A DNA stretch of 33,187 nt from Mogibacterium sp. (GCA_017432075.1 JAFRJV010000127.1:1-33187); one strand, 5' to 3'. Positions 4,926-15,531 are shown, numbered from the stretch's first letter. The notes: generated by a model not told the origin, from the letters alone. Numbers and translations: made by a program.

Positions 4926-7900
4926 ATGTTCTGTACTAATTGTGGAAGCAAGCTCGTGGATGGCGCTAAATTCTGCAGCGAATGCGGAGCCAGGGTCGTC
5001 AGGCCGGAAGAGCCGGTTTTCAGAACAAACCCGGATGTTCAGTTCGAGGAGCCAAAGGTCGCAGCGCCTACAATCGAAGCACCTGTGTATGATGATGACA
5101 CTCCTGAAAGACCGGTAAGAGAGAAAGTTTCTTTCGACTGGAGCAACGTGGTCGATGAACCTCGCAGGAAGGATGTCAGTGAAATCAAGTCGCCTTGGGC
5201 TACTACAGGTGGAATAGATGAAAAGGCAATCTACGCTGAGATAACTCCATCGACTGAGAAGAGCCGTACGATGAGTTTCATCGATGTCCTCAAAGCTGAG
5301 AAGGAAGAAAAGGAGAAAGCTGCAGCTGACAAGGCGATCGAGTACACTGAAGTGCTTCATATCGACCCTGATCTTACAGCATTTGACAATGCACCTCAGC
5401 TCCATTTCGCTCCGCTCTATGAAGATGTCGATGAGCCTGTAAAGACTCCTTTCGACATTCCTGAAGAAGAGGACGAGCCTGTATTCACTGAAGAGTCAGT
5501 ATTTGCAGAAGAGCCTGAGTTCGCGGAGCCTCTGTTTGAGGAACCTGAATTCGCAGAGCCTGAAATTGAGGAACCTGAATTCGCAGAGCCTGAAATTGAG
5601 GAACCTGAATTCGAGGAGTCTGAAGTTGAGGCGCCGGAGTTCGAAGAACCTCAGTATGAAGAACCGCAGAGAATGGCTGAAGCTGCCGAGGAACCTGAAC
5701 TGGAAGTTTCAAGAGAAACGATTGCCCAGTTTGATGAATATGTAAAGAGCTTCGAAAAGGAAGCCGGAATCGTCAGCGAACCTGAATTCGAGGAGCCTGA
5801 AGCAGAGGCAATTGAGGCTGAAGAGCCTGCAATTGAGATGCCTGAAGCTGAAGAACCTAAGATCGAGGAGCCTGTATATGAAGCTCCTAAGTTTGAACTT
5901 CCGGATTTCCTGAAGAAGGTCACTTCGTTTGCGTCAAGGAAAGAGCCTGAACCTATAGTCGAAGAAGCTCCGGCCGAAGAGCCTGTAGAAGAACCTGTAG
6001 TCGAAGAACCTGTAGTCGAAGAACCTATAGTCGAAGAACCTATAGTCGAAGAACCTGCAGAAGAACAGACTACATATAAAGATCTTGAGTTTGAGGAGCC
6101 TGCAGAAGCAGAACCGGCACTCGAGAAGCTTGATTTTGAAGATATATTCGAACCGGAAGTAACATCGGATATCGACGAGTTCTTCGCAGCACTTACTCCA
6201 GCCAGCCAGCCGGCTGCCGAAGATGCATACCTAAGTGTTGAAGAGCCTGCAGAGGAAACACTCGAAGAACCTGTAGAGGAGACATTTGAGGAGTCTGCAG
6301 AAGAGACATTCGAAGAGCCTAAGTACGAAGAATACGAATACGAAGAGCCTGAAGAGTCCGCTGAGGATCTGTATCTCGACTTTGACTTTGAGCCGACAAC
6401 TCCGTCAGGCCGTACGATGCGTTTCGATGCAAGCGCATATGACGACCTTGATGAAGACGAGGAGGAAGAGGAAGAAGTGACAGCTGAAGAGGCTGCAGAG
6501 GAAGTCGCAGAAGAGGCTGAACCGGCTACTGAAGAAGAGGAAGAAGGCATTGATGAGGAAGAACTCTTCAGAGAAATGGAAGAGACAACATCAGAGGTGC
6601 CTGGAATGACCATAGCTCCACCGGCAGACAGACAGGAGGAGATAGAGGCACTCAGGAACAGACTTGCGGAACTCACGGGAATTGATCTGTATCAAGTTGC
6701 GGATCTTAACACGGCGATGAGCCTTGAGGAACTCGAGGAGTCTGAAGAGCCTGCAGAAATACCTGCCACTGAAGAAGCAGAAGAGGACAATGGTGGCGAG
6801 CTTTTTGACGAACCCTCGGACGATCTGTTCGAGGTAGAAATAACACCGGATATCGATGAGCTCTTTGACGGACTGACACCTGCAAGCATGATGTTCGAGC
6901 CTGAATATGAGGAAGAAACCATTGAAGAGCCTGTAGAAGAGGTTGGAGTTGAAGAGTTTGAATTCGAGCCTGAAATAACACCGGATATCGATGAGCTCTT
7001 TGCAGGTCTCACACCTGCAAGCGCACCGGCTGTGGCCGAGTTCGTGGAAGAGCCTGTAGAGGAAGTTGTCGAAGAAGCTGAACCGGTAGCTGAAGAGGCA
7101 GTCGAGGAAGTTGTCGAAGAGGCTGAACCGGTAGCTGAAGAGGCAGTCGAGGAAGTTGCTGAAGAAGCAGAAGAAGTTGCTGAGGACGCGGCGGATTATA
7201 CTGAAGATTCAGTCGAAGACCTCTATCTGCAGGACTTTGAGCCGTTCGAGAGAGCCCCTAGAGAACTCAGGGAAGAGGCAGAGGAAGACTTCGAAGAGGC
7301 TGAAGAGATTACTGAAGAAGCTGAAGAAGCAGTAGAAGAGGCGATCGAAGAGGTCGCTGAGGAGCCTGCTCCGGTCGAAGAGGTAATTGAAGAGGTTGCT
7401 GAGGAGCCTGCTCCGGTCGAAGAGGTGATCGAAGAGGTCACTGAAGAACCTGTTCCGGTTGAAGAGTCGATAGATGATCTCTTCAAAGAGGCAGTACCGG
7501 CAGCTGAACCGGTTGTCGAAGAAGTGGTCGAAGAAATCGTTGAGGAGCCTGCTCCGGTTGAGGAGTCTGTTGATGATTTCTTTAGCGAAGTTGCTCCGGT
7601 TGAAGAACCGGCTGCAGAAGAAGTAGCTGAAGATGTCATTGAAGATGTTGCTCCGGTACTTGAGGAGGTGCCAATGACTAAGGAAACTGACGCTCTCTCA
7701 CTCGAAGAGCTCGAGAGAGACTTGTTTGGCGATGATCTGACTGAAGAGGTCGAAGCCGAAGAAACAAAGAAGATAGATAAGTTCTACACTCTTTATCGCA
7801 AGAACGAGGAGTTCCAGAGACTTCTCGATGAGGAGTATGAAAAACTCAAACACGGCGGCGGACTGACAGAAGAAGAGAAGGCTGCTGTTGATGCTGTTCC

Positions 7901-8384
7901 TAAGATGGCTGATGTTGAGGCTGCAAAGGCCGCAGCCGCAGCAGCACCTGTTGCTGCAGCTGTCGGAGCTGTTGCTGCTGAAGCGGTTCCTGTAGAGAAC
8001 AAGAAAGCATACAGACAGGTAGAGGATGAGACCATCTACATGTCAAAGGAGGAGCTCGAAGCAAAGCTGAAGGCTGAGGCTGCTGCTATCGCTGCTGCCA
8101 ATGCTCCGGCAGAAGTTCCTGAAGACAAAGCTGCAAACAAGAAAGAGGAAAAGAAGGCAAAGAAGAATGTTGAAGTAGAGTATGAGGATGTTGAATCCGG
8201 CAGCAAGTTCCTTACTATCCTTGCTGTGATCATTGCACTCATTCTCATCGTTCTGCTTGCAGTGATCCTGATCCTCCAGATCGCACCGGACAGCGGTATT
8301 GCGGCATGGATCGATTCGATTATCGAGGGCATTACATCAAAAACCGGAATGATTGAGATGTTCCGGGGACAATTCCTGCTTTAG
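4926..8384 (+). CDS. membrane-anchored zinc-ribbon protein with giant Glu/Pro-rich repeat region
   Basis: I recognise the ends but not the whole. Residues 1-25 form a zinc ribbon (Cys3, Cys6, Cys17, Cys20). Residues ~130-960 are dominated by Glu, Pro, Val and Ala in repeats such as EEPVVEEPIVEEP. The motif E-[IV]-T-x-D-I-D-E-[LF]-F-x-x-L-T-P-A-S occurs at about 411, 638 and 683. A Lys/Glu/Ala-rich segment (residues ~960-1090) is followed by one membrane helix (~1094-1118) and a short tail. No signal peptide is present, so the repeat region is probably cytosolic and tail-anchored. The start has a CGGAGGA site. The next gene, a UPF0182 membrane protein, is about 95 bases downstream on the same strand. 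The repeats could act as a flexible acidic spacer or scaffold; that is inference only. Confidence 0.9.
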   Translation: MFCTNCGSKLVDGAKFCSECGARVVRPEEPVFRTNPDVQFEEPKVAAPTIEAPVYDDDTPERPVREKVSFDWSNVVDEPRRKDVSEIKSPWATTGGIDEKAIYAEITPSTEKSRTMSFIDVLKAEKEEKEKAAADKAIEYTEVLHIDPDLTAFDNAPQLHFAPLYEDVDEPVKTPFDIPEEEDEPVFTEESVFAEEPEFAEPLFEEPEFAEPEIEEPEFAEPEIEEPEFEESEVEAPEFEEPQYEEPQRMAEAAEEPELEVSRETIAQFDEYVKSFEKEAGIVSEPEFEEPEAEAIEAEEPAIEMPEAEEPKIEEPVYEAPKFELPDFLKKVTSFASRKEPEPIVEEAPAEEPVEEPVVEEPVVEEPIVEEPIVEEPAEEQTTYKDLEFEEPAEAEPALEKLDFEDIFEPEVTSDIDEFFAALTPASQPAAEDAYLSVEEPAEETLEEPVEETFEESAEETFEEPKYEEYEYEEPEESAEDLYLDFDFEPTTPSGRTMRFDASAYDDLDEDEEEEEEVTAEEAAEEVAEEAEPATEEEEEGIDEEELFREMEETTSEVPGMTIAPPADRQEEIEALRNRLAELTGIDLYQVADLNTAMSLEELEESEEPAEIPATEEAEEDNGGELFDEPSDDLFEVEITPDIDELFDGLTPASMMFEPEYEEETIEEPVEEVGVEEFEFEPEITPDIDELFAGLTPASAPAVAEFVEEPVEEVVEEAEPVAEEAVEEVVEEAEPVAEEAVEEVAEEAEEVAEDAADYTEDSVEDLYLQDFEPFERAPRELREEAEEDFEEAEEITEEAEEAVEEAIEEVAEEPAPVEEVIEEVAEEPAPVEEVIEEVTEEPVPVEESIDDLFKEAVPAAEPVVEEVVEEIVEEPAPVEESVDDFFSEVAPVEEPAAEEVAEDVIEDVAPVLEEVPMTKETDALSLEELERDLFGDDLTEEVEAEETKKIDKFYTLYRKNEEFQRLLDEEYEKLKHGGGLTEEEKAAVDAVPKMADVEAAKAAAAAAPVAAAVGAVAAEAVPVENKKAYRQVEDETIYMSKEELEAKLKAEAAAIAAANAPAEVPEDKAANKKEEKKAKKNVEVEYEDVESGSKFLTILAVIIALILIVLLAVILILQIAPDSGIAAWIDSIIEGITSKTGMIEMFRGQFLL
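5541..5613 (+). repeat. 30-bp tandem repeat inside the acidic gene
   Basis: Two identical adjacent 30-base units (5541-5570 and 5571-5600) plus 13 bases of a third, each coding EPEFAEPEIE. Exact identity at the DNA level suggests recent duplication or slippage. Confidence 0.9.
5991..6060 (+). repeat. 15-bp tandem repeat inside the acidic gene
   Basis: Four units of GAACCTGTAGTCGAA or its one-base variant GAACCTATAGTCGAA (5991-6050), followed by a diverged fifth unit, coding EPVVE/EPIVE. Confidence 0.9.
6156..7024 (+). repeat. three dispersed copies of a conserved short module
   Basis: The module x-DIDE-x-F-x-x-LTPAS is encoded at 6156-6206, 6837-6890 and 6972-7022. The second and third copies share a long identical DNA core around GATATCGATGAGCTCTTTG and are 135 bases apart. 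Unlike the surrounding Glu/Pro text it holds hydrophobic residues in fixed places, which suggests a short binding peptide. Confidence 0.75.
7062..7151 (+). repeat. 45-bp tandem repeat inside the acidic gene
   Basis: Two adjacent 45-base units (7062-7106 and 7107-7151) that differ at one visible base, coding EVVEEAEPVAEEAVE. A partial third unit follows. Confidence 0.85.
7350..7475 (+). repeat. 42-bp tandem repeat inside the acidic gene
   Basis: Three adjacent 42-base units (7350-7391, 7392-7433, 7434-7475), the third more diverged, coding EVAEEPAPVEEVIE and variants. Confidence 0.85.
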
Positions 8385-8479
8385 GCAGCAAGTAAAATCA
8401 TAAAATCACTTGCAGCGGCAGCCAGACGCTGTCGCTGTACTTATTTTCACCAGTGCATCATGCAGGGAGGAATAAAACA

Positions 8480-11400
8480 TTGGCAGAATTTACTGATGGA
8501 AAAAGGCCAAAAAGGCAAAAGAAAAAAAGACAGGTAGACCCTGAATACCGCGAAAGGCGCAATAAAGGACGTAAGGGCTTTTCACTGGCCATTATGATCA
8601 TAGCGCTTGTGCTGGCATTTCTTGTCATGACCGTCGGATTCATTACTGACTGGATGTGGTTCAAGGATCTCGGATACACGAGTGTATTCTGGAAGAGACT
8701 GCTGACACAGCTCGAACTCGGTGTCCCTGTTTTCGTTATAGTCACACTCCTGGCGAGATTCTACCTGAGGACCCTGAAAAACGGGTATTTCAAGAAGATT
8801 GAATCGCATGAGATCCCGAATCTTAAGAGAATCAATTCCACTTCATGGATACTTTCCCTGATATTCGGTCTCGGAGTCGGGATGTACACATCGACCGGTA
8901 CCTGGCTCACTTTCCTCAAGTCGAAGTATTCGACTGATTTCGGCCTGAAGGACCCGCTGTTCAACCTTGATATAGGATTCTATATCTTCAATCTGGACTG
9001 GCTGGATAAGGTCAACGAGATCATCCTCGTTTCGGTCATCGGACTCGTGGTAGTTACGGTAGTCTACTATATGTTCCTGCTTTCGGTAAGAACGCCTGAC
9101 ATCTTTGACCACACCGACGATGATCTGCCGCCGGAGCCTGAATTCGAAGAAGAGGAAGAAGACGAGGAGCCTAAGGTCATCTACCGCACACCTATAGATC
9201 ACTCCGTGATCGGAAGAATGGGAAGAGCGGGCAAAAAGGCTGTTGAAGCGGCGTTTGACCCTAACAGAAAGAAAAAGAGAGGTCACACCACTGATATCAA
9301 CAACAGCAACGTTGAGAACCTGATGAACATAGCCAGCGGCAAGCTCATCATTCTGGGCGTGATTTTCTACCTTATGCTCGCAGTTGACTTCTTCCTGAAG
9401 CAGTTCGACCTGCTGCATACACACACCGGTGCTGTTTATGGTGCGGGCTTCGTAGATGTTAACATAACACTTTGGGTATACCGCGTCATCATGGCGCTCT
9501 GCCTTGTCGGAGCCGTCACCCTCGCGATACACATCAAGAAGGGCGAGATCACAAAGCTGCTCAAGCTGCCTGTGATCATGGTACTTGTATTTGCACTGGG
9601 CATAGGAGCCGGCAGACTCGTACAGTCGCTCATCGTAAGCCCGGACGAAATCAACAAAGAGTCCAAATATCTTGAAAATAATATCGAATACACAAGACAC
9701 GCGTATGGCATAGATAATGTCAGAGTCGCGAACTTTGCGGCTGACGATTCGCTCAACGCTGATGTGATAAAGGAGAATGACGAGACGATCGGAAACATCC
9801 GTATCAACGATTACGGCCCGGTCGAGGATTTCTACAACCAGACACAGAGTATCCGTCAGTACTACAGATTCAATGATGTAGATATTGACAGATATAACAT
9901 AAACGGAAGCATTACGCAGACTTATCTCTCAGCCAGAGAGATTGATGAGGACAAGATCTCCAATACATGGATCAACAAGCACCTTAAATACACTCACGGC
10001 TACGGAGCTGCTGTATCAATGGTAGATACCGTAACTTCATCCGGTCAGCCTGATGTTATCGAAGGAAATATCCCGCCTGAGACTAATGTTGCGGAACTCA
10101 AGATCGACAGGCCGGAGATCTACTTCGGCGAACTTTCGAAGGATTACGTCATCGTTAACACGAAGGAAGCCGAGTTCGATTATCCTGACGGAAGCGAGAA
10201 CAAGTATACAGAGTATGAGGGCAGCACCGGAATCAAGCTGAACCTCCTCAACAGAGTGCTGTTCGCACTCAGAGAGGGTAATGTGAACATCCTCGTTTCT
10301 TCGAACATCACTTCGAAGTCGAAGATCCTGTATGTCAGAGATGTTGTCCACAGAGTAGAGAAGATCATGCCTTATCTCGCATACGAGGAAGATCCGTACA
10401 TGACGATCGTTGACGGAAAGCTCTACTGGATTCTTGACGCATATACTACAAGCAGCAAGTATCCTTACTCAGAGCCTTACAATACAGATCCTGAGGCGAT
10501 CAATCCTACGAACTACATCAGAAACTCCATCAAGGTAGTCGTTGATGCATATGATGGAAGCACAAGCTTCTACATCGTTGATGAAGAGGACCCGATCGCG
10601 AAGACATATCAGAAGATCTACCCGAAGCTGTTCAAGTCGTCCAGCGAGATTTCCGAAGAGCTGATGCCTCACCTGAGATATCCTAATGCGATGTTCAAGA
10701 TCCAGGCATATGTATATTCGAAATACCACATGGATGAGGTAAAGGTCTTCTACCAGAAGGAGGACCTCTGGGATATCGCTCATCAGATCTACGGTACAGA
10801 AGATACAGAGATGGATCCGAGCTACTACGTATTCAACCTGCCTGACACTGAGGAAGGCGCCGAGTTCATCAACATGGTGCCGTTCACGCCGAAGTCGAAG
10901 CAGAACATGACGGCGATCATGATGGGGCGCAACGACGGCGACAACTACGGTCAGCTGATCGTATATACGATGCCGAAGAACAAGACCATTTACGGTCCGA
11001 TGCAGATAGAGGCCCAGATCGACCAGAACACCGAGATCTCAAAGGAATTCTCGCTGTGGAAACAGTCCGGATCGTCATATAAGAGAGGAGACCTCTTCGT
11101 GATCCCTATCGGCACATCGCTGCTGTATGTTGAGCCGGTATACCTCGAGGCTACCAATCAGGCTATCCCTGAAGTCAAGAGAGTAATCGTTGCATACCAG
11201 GATAAGATCGCATATGAGCCTACTCTCGGAGAAGCACTGCTGAGCCTGTTCGGAGGAAATGCCGATGACAGCGGCAGCAAGATCGACGGTCTTGATGACG
11301 GTGGCACGGATGAAGACGTTAAGTCACTTATCAAGAAGGCTCAGAATGCTTACGATAAGGCCATCGAATGCCAGAAGGAAGGCGACTGGGAAGGCTACGG

Positions 11401-11518
11401 CAAGTATATCAAGCAGCTTGAGAACTATCTGACCAAGCTTGCAAACGAGAGCGGAACAAAAGCAGAAGCAGCACCTGCTGCAGAAACTGCTGCTGAGACA
11501 GAGGATGAGGCAGCATAA
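8480..11518 (+). CDS. UPF0182 (COG1615) family integral membrane protein
   Basis: A 1012-residue protein of a widespread family without an established function. The N-terminal ~400 residues hold about seven membrane helices (first at ~31-53). A large extracytoplasmic region follows, beginning with the family hallmark around VSPDEINKES and YLENNIEYTRHAYGI. An insertion of very acidic then very basic residues (EFEEEEEDEEP, later NRKKKRGH) lies between membrane helices at about 215-280. The C-terminus is Ala/Glu-rich. TTG at 8480 is taken as the start because AGGGAGGAAT lies eight to ten bases before it; an upstream in-frame GTG at 8453 has no such site. It follows the zinc-ribbon protein and precedes glnA by 30 bases, so they may share a transcript. 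Confidence 0.92.
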   Translation: MAEFTDGKRPKRQKKKRQVDPEYRERRNKGRKGFSLAIMIIALVLAFLVMTVGFITDWMWFKDLGYTSVFWKRLLTQLELGVPVFVIVTLLARFYLRTLKNGYFKKIESHEIPNLKRINSTSWILSLIFGLGVGMYTSTGTWLTFLKSKYSTDFGLKDPLFNLDIGFYIFNLDWLDKVNEIILVSVIGLVVVTVVYYMFLLSVRTPDIFDHTDDDLPPEPEFEEEEEDEEPKVIYRTPIDHSVIGRMGRAGKKAVEAAFDPNRKKKRGHTTDINNSNVENLMNIASGKLIILGVIFYLMLAVDFFLKQFDLLHTHTGAVYGAGFVDVNITLWVYRVIMALCLVGAVTLAIHIKKGEITKLLKLPVIMVLVFALGIGAGRLVQSLIVSPDEINKESKYLENNIEYTRHAYGIDNVRVANFAADDSLNADVIKENDETIGNIRINDYGPVEDFYNQTQSIRQYYRFNDVDIDRYNINGSITQTYLSAREIDEDKISNTWINKHLKYTHGYGAAVSMVDTVTSSGQPDVIEGNIPPETNVAELKIDRPEIYFGELSKDYVIVNTKEAEFDYPDGSENKYTEYEGSTGIKLNLLNRVLFALREGNVNILVSSNITSKSKILYVRDVVHRVEKIMPYLAYEEDPYMTIVDGKLYWILDAYTTSSKYPYSEPYNTDPEAINPTNYIRNSIKVVVDAYDGSTSFYIVDEEDPIAKTYQKIYPKLFKSSSEISEELMPHLRYPNAMFKIQAYVYSKYHMDEVKVFYQKEDLWDIAHQIYGTEDTEMDPSYYVFNLPDTEEGAEFINMVPFTPKSKQNMTAIMMGRNDGDNYGQLIVYTMPKNKTIYGPMQIEAQIDQNTEISKEFSLWKQSGSSYKRGDLFVIPIGTSLLYVEPVYLEATNQAIPEVKRVIVAYQDKIAYEPTLGEALLSLFGGNADDSGSKIDGLDDGGTDEDVKSLIKKAQNAYDKAIECQKEGDWEGYGKYIKQLENYLTKLANESGTKAEAAPAAETAAETEDEAA

Positions 11519-11548
11519 AACCATCCTTATGAGAAAGGGTTACCAGAG

Positions 11549-13474
11549 ATGATCAATTTTGATCTGAATAGAATGTTGTTTACACTGACTCCGGACGAGC
11601 ACGACGAAGAGACCGTCCGGAGTCGTCTCATGGCACATCCCGAAGTGAAGTTCGTTTCATTTACGGGAGTCGACATGGGCAATCACAGCACCGATGAGAA
11701 GATTCCTGTCGCTCTGTTTATTGACGACATGAATAAGATGCTTGAAAACGGAGTTCAGACCGACGGTTCGTCAGTAGCGCTTCCGACGATAGCTGATCTT
11801 TCAAATGCAAGAGTCGACATCGTGCCTGATCCGGATGCAAACTGGTATGTAGAGTATAACTACGCCAACAGGGACTATGAGACCGGGCTTCCGACAGGAA
11901 CGCTGAGGATCCCGTCATATCTGCGTCATAACGGAGACACAATGGTCGGATCCAGGATATATCTGAAGGAGACTGTTGACAGATTCCTTAACGGCCTGTA
12001 TAAGGCTCTCGAGGACAATCCGTATGTCTTTGAGCATATAGGAGGGGTGGAGAGCATCGATGATATCGACGAGCTCCAGCTCACCAATGCAACTGAGCTT
12101 GAGTTCTGGGTAAAGACGCCGGACGACAGGGCAGACAGAGACCAGCTCAGCATCGCTCAGGAACTCAAGGAGCAGTACTGGCAGAGAGTTTCGGGACCTG
12201 TAGGTACTGCTCTGGAGGAAGTGCTGGAGATACTCGACCATTACGGGTTCGGTATTGAGATGGGACATAAAGAGGTAGGCGGAGTTAAAGCCAAGATGGG
12301 TAACTCCGGCAACTTCGACCATATTATGGAGCAGCTGGAGGTCGACTGGAAGTATTCGACACCGATGCAGGCAGCCGATAACGAAGCGCAGATAAAGCAT
12401 ATCATCAGAGATATTTTCCGTTTGAACGGCCTTGAGGTGACCTTCCTTGCCAAGCCTATCCACGGAGTCGCGGGCTCGGGAGAGCACACACACTTCGGAG
12501 TGGCAGCAAAGCTTAAAGACGGCAGTGTGGTCAACCTGTTTGAGCCTAAGGACAGAGAGTCGGATTTCATGAGCCCGGTAGGATACGGAGCACTCATGGG
12601 TATCCTTCGCAATTACGAGAAACTCTATCCGATAATCGCACCTGAGCACGACTCGTTCCAGAGACTTAAGCCGGGTTACGAGGCTCCGGTATGTATAGTA
12701 ACTTCGCTGGGAGTCGATCACAGGACACCGTCCCGTAACAGAACCGTACTGATCGGACTCGTCAGGGACCTTAAGAATCCGCGTTCTACGAGGTTTGAGC
12801 TTAGGTCGCCGAATCCGCACACGAATACATATCTGATAATCGGAGCGGGCTATCTGACCATGCTTGACGGAATCAAGGCTGTGCTTAAAGCAGGCAAGAC
12901 TCCTCGCGAACTGGAAGCTTCTATAAGCAAACGCTACGGCGTGGAAGATTTCTACCTCGAAAAGGATCGCGAATACAGAGCCGAGCGCAACATCTACACT
13001 GAGTTCACTCCTGAAGTAAGGGAGAAGCTGTTCGGAAGGGCTCCTGCAAACGTGTGGGAGAGCTTCCTGAACTGGGGCGACGGATATTTCAATCCTGAAG
13101 CAGTCAGGCTGATCACCGGCGGTGACGAAACCCTGACGATGACACTCAGATCGTACCGCGAGCAGATGATATACAAGTGGACGATGGAGTACCATGACAG
13201 ATACATCGGCAATACGATGGATTTCCTGAGGAGCTGCGTGAAACTTCACCAGGATGAAACGAACGAATATGACGTTACGAACTGGAACAAGTGCGATAAG
13301 CTCAAGGCCCTGATCGGACATGAAGAAAAAGGCAGAGCCTCCCTGCTGATGCAGGCGAGGATCGCAATCGATGAAAAAGATTTCGCCGGCCTCAGCAGGC
13401 TCGAGCTCGAGATCGAGGAAAAGCTCGAGGAGCTTCGCGAGGTATACGCGAAATACAAAAGAAATATTTTATAA
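11549..13474 (+). CDS. glnA: glutamine synthetase, long clostridial form
   Basis: Joins ammonia to glutamate using ATP. The protein has 641 residues, longer than the ~445-470 of ordinary GSI and shorter than ~700-residue GSIII. Active-site signatures of the family are visible: VQTDGSS near residue 75, the ATP/glutamate region GSGEHTHFG, PGYEAPVCIVTS followed by an Arg-rich loop, and RFELRSPNPHTNTYLIIGAG. About 150 C-terminal residues after the catalytic core are helical and charged. The start ATG has only a weak site (GAAAGGG). The gene sits 30 bases after the UPF0182 gene and 18 bases before serS, so it is part of a longer transcript. A gamma-glutamyl ligase acting on another amine cannot be excluded from sequence alone. 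Confidence 0.9.
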   Translation: MINFDLNRMLFTLTPDEHDEETVRSRLMAHPEVKFVSFTGVDMGNHSTDEKIPVALFIDDMNKMLENGVQTDGSSVALPTIADLSNARVDIVPDPDANWYVEYNYANRDYETGLPTGTLRIPSYLRHNGDTMVGSRIYLKETVDRFLNGLYKALEDNPYVFEHIGGVESIDDIDELQLTNATELEFWVKTPDDRADRDQLSIAQELKEQYWQRVSGPVGTALEEVLEILDHYGFGIEMGHKEVGGVKAKMGNSGNFDHIMEQLEVDWKYSTPMQAADNEAQIKHIIRDIFRLNGLEVTFLAKPIHGVAGSGEHTHFGVAAKLKDGSVVNLFEPKDRESDFMSPVGYGALMGILRNYEKLYPIIAPEHDSFQRLKPGYEAPVCIVTSLGVDHRTPSRNRTVLIGLVRDLKNPRSTRFELRSPNPHTNTYLIIGAGYLTMLDGIKAVLKAGKTPRELEASISKRYGVEDFYLEKDREYRAERNIYTEFTPEVREKLFGRAPANVWESFLNWGDGYFNPEAVRLITGGDETLTMTLRSYREQMIYKWTMEYHDRYIGNTMDFLRSCVKLHQDETNEYDVTNWNKCDKLKALIGHEEKGRASLLMQARIAIDEKDFAGLSRLELEIEEKLEELREVYAKYKRNIL

Positions 13475-13480
13475 CAATAA

Positions 13481-14767
<1,287 letters not shown>

Positions 14768-14814
14768 ATCCAACAGTTTTATATCGCAGACAAGAAAGGC
14801 TTAGGTGAACGATC

Positions 14815-15498
14815 ATGAGAAGAACCGCAAAATCTATAGCAATTGTCCTGGCTGCAGTTATGATCTTTACGATGTTCCCGCTGACGGCATCGGCTGCTTC
14901 AAACAAACCGGGAAAGGTAAAGATCAAATCCTTCAAAGTCAGCAGCGTATCAACTTTTTCAAATACTGCAACTGTAACGATCAAGTGGAAAAAGGCAAGC
15001 AAGGCCACCGGATACTGGGTCTATGAGCGCCAGCCGGACGGCAGCTGGAAACTCCTTAAGAAACTCGGAAAGAGGTACGCCGGGATCAGGATCTACAGTG
15101 TGTATGCCGGTCAGAGAGCTTTCAAAGTAAGAGCTGTCCGTAAGGTGAAGAAAAAAACATACAAAGGCTCGTTCTCTGCGGTTAAGTCCAAGTTCATCGC
15201 AAGTCCGCTGACTTTGGAACAGTTAAGCAGGATCGAGGGGGAACCTACCGAGGAAACCGGTGCTAATGCTCTCGGTACGCTAAAAACCAGCATCAAAGGC
15301 AACAATATAAAAATGATTCAGTATGCTGGCTCACTGAACAGCGAAGATATAAACAAGTTTTTCACTGATTTAGATAAAAATAAATTGATTGAACTATGCA
15401 GAACTGCCAGACTTGACGGTGGCATCACAGGGGTCACCGTCACTGTAGTTCTGAACTGTAATGGCTCAGACGTGAGGACGGAAACATATCATGAGTGA
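14815..15498 (+). CDS. secreted fibronectin type III-like protein
   Basis: A 227-residue protein with a clear signal peptide (basic MRRTAK, hydrophobic core, cleavage near ASA-AS at about residue 28). Residues ~33-130 resemble a fibronectin III domain of the kind common in clostridial surface proteins (VTIKWKKASKATGYWVYER, ending with RAFKVRAVRKVKKKTYKGSFS), and are strongly basic. The C-terminal ~90 residues are of a different, more acidic composition and I do not recognise them. No cell-wall sorting signal or membrane anchor is seen, so it is probably released or bound non-covalently. The gene starts 47 bases after serS and ends at a strong terminator. Its link to the upstream genes is by position only. 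Confidence 0.8.
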   Translation: MRRTAKSIAIVLAAVMIFTMFPLTASAASNKPGKVKIKSFKVSSVSTFSNTATVTIKWKKASKATGYWVYERQPDGSWKLLKKLGKRYAGIRIYSVYAGQRAFKVRAVRKVKKKTYKGSFSAVKSKFIASPLTLEQLSRIEGEPTEETGANALGTLKTSIKGNNIKMIQYAGSLNSEDINKFFTDLDKNKLIELCRTARLDGGITGVTVTVVLNCNGSDVRTETYHE

Positions 15499-15531
15499 TT
15501 ATTTCTGATCACGAGTCAAAAAAGATAAAAG

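Noticed and set aside
5651-6676. Serine-rich frame opposite the acidic repeat gene
   Set aside because: Complement of GAA/GAG-rich codons gives Ser/Leu/Phe text automatically. Other frames in 5485-7640 have the same cause.
5541-7475. Regular short repeats considered as a CRISPR array
   Set aside because: Units are contiguous, without unique spacers, keep the reading frame and encode Glu/Pro peptides.
11915-13321. Open frame of 468 codons opposite glnA
   Set aside because: Shadow of a well-conserved enzyme gene; it has no ribosome binding site and no recognisable motif.
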